From: Ceratodon purpureus
Taxonomy: Eukaryota; Streptophyta; Bryopsida; Pseudoditrichales; Ditrichaceae
Assembly: GCA_014871385.1 (NCBI GenBank)
Contig: CM026431.1
Span: 9,464,739-9,528,738 of the forward strand
DNA: 64,000 nucleotides
Direction: 5' to 3'
A model generated the notes under the pieces. It was not told the origin of the DNA. It did not search any database and saw only the letters and a program-made list of their open reading frames with translations. Position numbers and translations under genes: made by a program. Below, in pieces: positions 58,113 to 64,000 of the stretch. Numbering within the stretch: position 1 is the first letter of the stretch; every line of letters starts with the position of its first letter.

Positions 58113-59985
58113 TTTTCATCATCAATGTATGTTGTGATACCATACCAGTATAATGTTTGTGAATTTATGATGGTATGCATTTTAACTATTTTGATGCAGT
58201 TAAAAAAATTTTGTGATTTTGTGAATTAGTTTGTGAAGATAGAAATTCAAGTACTCTGAACATTGATGACTCAAAGCTAAGAATACACTTTATTCCTTCT
58301 TTCAAAGTTTCAGTTGTAGTTATCGAATTCATAATAACGAAGATGAAATTAATGTTGATCCTCAAAATGAATCCTCATGAATGCAATGTCTACTCGTATG
58401 TGCTCCATCCTCAAAATCAACTCTAAAACTCAATTCAGAATCAAGTAATTTTAGAATCTCCGAGAATGATTTTTACTTTCACACATTACAGATTCTCGTA
58501 AAGTAAACTCGGTCCAACTGGTTTAGTCCAAATTCCTCCAGATTCCGTATTTCCACATGGTGGTAACTCCATTGCTATAACGAGATTCAAAGGGCAAGAA
58601 TCCAAAAATTCCCGCTCACTGAGAGACAAGAATGCTGATTGAAGCGGAGGCCTGTGTATGACATTATTAAATGTGCATATGCCGCTTTAAGGTCCATGTG
58701 CAGGATAAGTCCAGATTAAAGTGCATGTAAAAGAGTCATGTCTAGATTGTGATACTATACATCAATCACTTGACTAGGTTCCCAGTGAAGGGAGGGCCTT
58801 TCTTTCTACGTTCAATAATCCGAAGATCGTTTATCATGTGCAGATCTGCCTGACTGCCGAGTCAGCATATTAACTGCAAATATGTTCAGACATCTTCACC
58901 ACAATTACACCGCGTACCAGGTACAACTTCTAAATCTACATTATTAAAGGCCACTGCTTGATCCTAAGACCGATGTCGCAAGCCAAAAGCATGAGGGAAC
59001 ACCCTCATAACAACGAACTGCTCACCAGCTTCATAATCTCCGCCTATGCACCTCCTCCATCTCCTTCACCGACTACCAATCCCCCGTTTCATCGAAAAAT
59101 ACCAACACAAGTCTTGCACGCATTAGAATATTTCACTGTCGTAGTCTGATGTTTGCATAAATTTCAGCTCTTCAAATTAGTATAGCCGGTTCATCTCTTC
59201 CCAACGCTGCTCTGTCACAGATGTCAAATCCAGTACCCGTTCGCTCCAGAGCACTTTCAAGGATCCGATCAAAACCTCCAGGCTCAATACCGTATCTACT
59301 TCTGCTCTCGATCATGCTCTTACTCGGTTGATGATCTTGTGTACAACTAATATCATCCTATTTCAGTTTTTCACAGAATCTCACAGGGTTGCAATCTAAG
59401 GTCCTTGCATCGTCAAGCTGAAGGAAAATGTAATAAGAACGAGAGATATAATACAGGGTACAGTAAGATGGAACTACTTCTCCATACCCAAACCAAGCAA
59501 TTAATACTTCTAAAACTGATGACCACTAGCAGAAGCTGTTCCCCGGGCTACCTCCAACGATGGCTGCTCTCGAGAGCATCACTGGAATTAACCAAAAGAT
59601 ATATAAGTTAGATATATAATATAATTTACTGGAATTCCATCAATATATATATGTATGACCAAACCAGATTAATTCAACTCACGAAGAGTTCGTATTGACA
59701 TCGTGTTGAGAACTTGAATAATTATTCTCCGGCAGCTCCGAAGCTAGCCCCCACTCCGCTGTTCCATGATCGAATTATCTGAGATTCGGCAGATGTGCAA
59801 GCTGCAGCTCCACGGCGTGACGGCTCCCTTCCGATGAGCAGGGAATGAAGCAGCAGAATGCGATGGATGTTGTCTCAGCGTGAATCGACTCTCCCTTTGT
59901 CGAAAAGAGTGCTGCAACCGCAAATGCCAGTAATACTGGCGATGAGGAAAAAAGAATGTCTCTCCGGAGGCTCTTGTCTCTGTTT
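58113..59985. other. Intergenic; includes upstream copy of the tRNA-flank duplication
   Basis: No gene is supported. 59700-59985 resembles 49980-50333. Confidence 0.45.
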
Positions 59986-60070
59986 TATCAGAGCGAGGTT
60001 TCGATCCTCGGACCTGTGGGTTATGGGCCCACCACGCTTCCGGTGCGCCACTCTGATTGGCTGCTTCGCT
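59878..60070. repeat. Duplicated segment around the second initiator tRNA gene
   Basis: Partner of 50245-50420 in the same orientation. Flanks have diverged by substitutions and small indels; the tRNA body differs at one base. Confidence 0.8.
59986..60057 (-). tRNA. Initiator tRNA-Met (CAU), second copy
   Basis: Identical to the gene at 50334-50405 except for one base: GCGCAGCGGAAGC becomes GCGCACCGGAAGC, which changes G15 to C in the D-loop. G15 normally forms the Levitt pair with base 48, so this copy might be less stable or be a pseudogene. All initiator features are otherwise intact. A T6 run lies about 35 bases downstream (A6 at 59948-59953). Confidence 0.9.
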
Positions 60071-63000
60071 TACTGTAGTACATCCTTTTTAAATTAATTA
60101 TTTTACTTAAAAAATCATGGTATAATGGACCAAAAGTTTGCAAATTCTCATGCTTATGAATGCGAGGCTCAAAAACCCATTCTAGTCTTGGGCTTTATTG
60201 AAATTCTTTTCACATAAAAATGAAATATAACTTGTTCAACAAACTCAAGCAAAAAGAATTGGATATATATATATTCCATGAAATTAGGTGTGATTCTTTA
60301 GCTGTGAAGTAGTAACTCAAACAAGAAATTATTCAAGTGGCATTTGAGATTCCATGTCCAACATTCAATCAACCTTGACCAATGCAACCTATGGGACAAT
60401 AAAAAGGTTGCAACTAATTCATATGACTCAGCTCCTTATAATTAGCACATATTACAACATCTATCCCTTCTAAACATGAACATCCTCTAATATGTGCAAA
60501 TTTAGGCCAAATAGTGATGTGGGCCTTCATCACTCTTCATTGAAGAACTCCTCCGCCTTGTTTTCATCAATCTCCATATCAACTTCAATCACTAAATCAT
60601 CTTCCAAATCATCTTCAACTATAAGATCATTTTCAACTTCAAAGCCATTTTTTACTACATAATTATCTTCAACCACTAGGAGGAGCACAATAAAGTTGAC
60701 TAAAAAAGTGCTTAGCTATTTGTCAGTTTCATCCCTTTTGCAAAAATTGCACAAAAGTGATGGAAAGATGTTATTGAAGTCAATTCTTTTTGCTAATATA
60801 GATTCTCGACTTGTTTTTCTACAACTAAGAAAAATTTCGTGCAAAGCATACACTTTAAAGTTATTGTATAAAGGCTTCAAATCTAAGATAAGTGAATGCA
60901 ATCATTTGATAAAGTGGCCTAAAAAGAACAAAAAAATATCTGAAAATCACTTTTGAAGGAGTGGTGCCCTCTATACGTTTTAGAGTTATTCTGAAGTAGT
61001 CATTTCATATACTCAATAATTGGTTAAGGGTTTTAAAAGTACCGCAAGGATGTTCTTTTAGATGGTCACTTCTGCGATATTTTTTGTGAGTTTTTTTCCA
61101 CTGGAATTGTCAATGAATATTTAAAAGCATCTCTAAAATATAATATTGTAATGTTTCAAACATATTCAAGCCTATGAGGAACATAAATGAAGTATCAAAA
61201 ATGAGCCATCCGCTAGAGGCAGGAATATTGTATGCATTATATTTAAAATTATAAAAAAAATTCAATTCATATTAAATAGTGTTGTAAATTATTAAATATT
61301 TACATTTGATGTAAATTTATATTTTACCTTACATTTGTTTATACATGTTTGTATACTATTATATCTTTTAGATTTTTATAATCTTTGAATTCTAGATTAT
61401 TTGAATGTTGAATTTGAAAAAATTTAATTAAATATGATTCCATCCATTTATATTTGAAAAAAACATAAGAAAAATTAAAATATAGAGTATATGAGATAAT
61501 TTTATTCTTATTTTACATGTCTTTTATTCATATATGAAAATCTATTCAATTTATTTAAAATTATAATATTAAAGATAGTTTGTTTTGCACTTAAATAAAA
61601 ATATGACAATTTCAATTTAATAATTTTAGTCTAGAATCTTAAGATTATTTCTAAATTTAATAAACGATAAGTAATTTTTAGCACACATTCCATTTTTCAA
61701 ATCATATAATATTTTATGAATTTAATATAAAAAGTTTAGATCTTGATGCATAAACTAACCTTTGATTTTTTGTGAGTACTTAAAACATCTAAAATTAGAT
61801 AATTATTATCATGAATATGCAAGAAAATATTTAATATCAAAAAATAATTATAATATATTTAATAACAATCATCAAGTGTTTTTTAAAAATAGAATACATT
61901 ATGAGTTGTTTACTAGTTTATCCAAAGAAATAATATGCAAAATTTATTTTATTGATTAGTGTGTGACATTTGTTTATAATTAAAATTAATGTGACCTCTC
62001 TCTTGTGTTATGAAATGCATTACATCATATCTAAGAAGGAAACCATGCCAAGCCTGAGTCGATGATCACTTGCACATTGGGAGATCCTCCACATGTAAAA
62101 TTGATGAATTTTTACAGACAACAGAATTAGTACATTGACATGCTTCAAATAGAACTTATGCTTACATAATTTTCCAACATAAAAGTATAGATTGTTATCA
62201 GAAATTGTTTCTAAAATGTTGAACAACAGAAAATCGTGTTAAATTACTCTCTAGCCAACAATACATTTATCATAGATTCACTTTTCTACACGATAATGCT
62301 CGTTTAAATAATCAACAAACTTGTCTCTCCGAGCGTTTGTTTCCGATTGACAACAACAATCCGCAACATACAGGTCCTACTTGAAGATGCAACCATGCGC
62401 ATTCTCTACTATATACTTCTACTTTAAGGTTTTGAATTTTGTGTTCCTACCAGTGAATGAAGTTCAACAACTTCCCAAGAAAATGAAAGAAAAAAGATTT
62501 AGGAGAAAAAGAATTTTACAAATTTAGTGTATATGTATTCAAAGTAAGTGATTTAAAACAAGTCTTTAGGTTGTTTAACATCTACAGAAATGACTTTAGT
62601 TTTGTATGTATTCATATGGATTATGGTATGGTGTAGGTTAATATGAGTTATAATGTATTAAAGTGTGAGTTCTTGAAGACCATAAAGTTTTACAGAGTGG
62701 ATTTAGTAATACTTTATTGAAATCGAAAGTAGTAAAGGTGAAATGCAACTTAATGTATACTTGTTTCATATAACATATTGTAGATCATAATTATTTATAG
62801 ATTTTTATATTAATTAGAATTATATTATGTGATGACCAAATTAATTATGTATTTTCTACTTTTTAGAAAATATTTTAATTTAAATATCATCAATTCAATA
62901 GATCTGGTAAATTCAAATTTAATATGAAATTTCTTTTTGACATTCTTTATAAACAACTTTCGATTCTATTTTTTTTTTACGTTATACCTAATGCTTAAAT

Positions 63001-63177
63001 ATAAATATATATAATACAATTCATTCAATTGAAAATAATTATTTACTTATTTTTATTATATTAAAATTTTTAGTTCATTTTTTTAATTTAAAATTATTAC
63101 TTGAAAGAATTAAATTAAACATATATTTTTATATAAATTTGGTTCAAATATAAAAAATCTTGTATTCTTTTAAATAA

Positions 63178-63252
<75 letters not shown>

Positions 63253-63545
63253 TTAAATTTAGAATGCTAAAATTTTTAATTCAAGTTTGAATTTCAACTA
63301 TAATTTAAGATTATTTGTCATTAAAAATCTATAATTTGATAAGAATTCCTTTTAAATGAGGTTTTGGTTTTTAAAATCATTCAAGGTTTGTTTTTTTTTA
63401 AATGAAAATAAATATTTTAATTTAATAAAAAGAAATTAAATTTATAATATCAAATAATTTTTTCTTCAAGCAATACCTTTGAAGAATCAAAGATCAAAAA
63501 TAGGTTGATAAGAAAATTATCATAAATTGAAATTGCAAAGGAAGA
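60058..63545. other. AT-rich block with an acidic-tail ORF remnant
   Basis: Near 60530-60680 on the minus strand an open frame ends VEDDLEDDLVIEVDMEID...EEFFNEE and a stop. The acidic tail looks like the end of a transposase or DNA-binding protein, but nothing upstream confirms it. 60696-60956 has an ORF on both strands, neither recognised. The rest has no supported feature. Confidence 0.35.
63180..63249. repeat. (TA)n microsatellite
   Basis: About 35 TA units with one TG interruption. Confidence 0.9.
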
Positions 63546-63970
63546 TCATTTAGGTTCAGATGTATCTGGCTTCTTTGCATGATATGCAACTACCAAAGAG
63601 ATGCAACCATTTTTGCATGCGGCAAGCACCCTCTTTCGGAAGTCGACATGTTGCTTGGTCTTGTACATGCGTTTTGGATCTGTAGTAGCCTCTGCTTCAA
63701 CCCAATTAAACTTTTCTTGCAGCTTCAGTTGACAGAAGACGGGAATCTTCAAATTCCCAAGTCTCACAACAAAAAGCACATCAGCTCCGGATGAGTCCTC
63801 AAAAATAAGGCTTTCTCAATGTGAATGTAGGTGCTTTCTGTTGCTGACATCATCTTTAAGAATGTGCCTGCATACCAGCGCTCCTCCAATCGAGACTTAG
63901 TGAATCCGACTGGGACCCTCCTGGCGTTCGAGATCATCTCCCGCCATTGTGCGGACACAGACACAATCAC
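63546..63970 (-). pseudogene. Frameshifted nuclease-like fragment of Crinkler/RHS type, at the window edge
   Basis: Two overlapping minus-strand frames read as one domain broken by a single-base shift near 63800. The upstream frame contains QWREMISNARRVPVGFTKSR and FLKMMSATESTYIHIEKAL. The downstream frame contains DSSGADVLFVVRLGNLKIPV followed by FCQLKLQEKFNW. The pattern Asp, about ten residues, then hydrophobic-Gln-x-Lys is what PD-(D/E)xK nucleases of the Crinkler/retrotransposon-hot-spot superfamily show. The identity is an inference from that pattern. The fragment runs towards the window end, with a stop near 63983 in the upstream frame, so it appears decayed. Confidence 0.45.
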
Positions 63971-64000
63971 TTCTCCGTCCTATCCAGACTCGAAAATCCC

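Noticed and set aside
59405..59611. 68-codon ORF near the second tRNA
   Set aside because: No homologous motif, no splice context and no codon bias.

Overview
This window is nuclear DNA from a land plant, most likely a bryophyte-grade plant such as a moss; that grade is an inference. The evidence is: many short GT-AG introns; a plastid-type biotin carboxyl carrier protein; a ROP GTPase-activating protein of the REN1 type; an auxin-binding-protein-1-like cupin ending in KDEL; a predicted plastid kinase of cyanobacterial type; a Ure2p-like glutathione S-transferase of the kind reported in mosses; and eukaryotic initiator tRNA genes. There is no prokaryotic operon structure. I derived exon boundaries by hand from splice sites and checked that the phases add up.

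Layout. 1-3637: the 3' part of an AT-rich gene with one membrane segment and a long charged tail (possibly HAP2/GCS1-like), with a TTAA-bounded element in an intron. 5691-8663 (-): an unrecognised gene with a tandem exon duplication. 9491-10258 (-): a very GC-rich glutathione S-transferase. 12217-13789 (+): a GDSL esterase/lipase in an AT-rich block. 15446-17194 (-): BCCP. 19514-24074 (-): a 15-exon Ser/Thr kinase. 25277-27217 (-): RNA polymerase III subunit RPC8. 27.3-33.8 kb: a repeat island bounded by inverted copies of a GC-rich exon and holding a retrotransposon gag remnant and a 2.3 kb foldback element with a P-loop fragment. 34804-42301 (+): a 23-exon REN1-type RhoGAP. 43551-45356 (-): ABP1. 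46.6-48.3 kb: a second inverted pair of TTAA elements. From 48 kb to the end there are two near-identical initiator tRNA-Met genes, an orphan ORF, a DUF707 pseudogene, tandem repeats, and at the right edge a frameshifted coding fragment resembling the nuclease part of Crinkler/RHS-type proteins.

The housekeeping genes cover fatty-acid synthesis in the plastid (BCCP), Pol III transcription (RPC8, with its tRNA targets nearby), ROP signalling (REN1), the secretory pathway (ABP1) and detoxification (GST). They form balanced-composition gene islands. Between them lie AT-rich blocks carrying a repeat family with TTAA CCCCTAAA ends, which I consider the most unusual content. Two pieces resembling separate modules of Crinkler/RHS proteins (P-loop at 31.5 kb, nuclease-like at 63.7 kb) lie in these repeat blocks.
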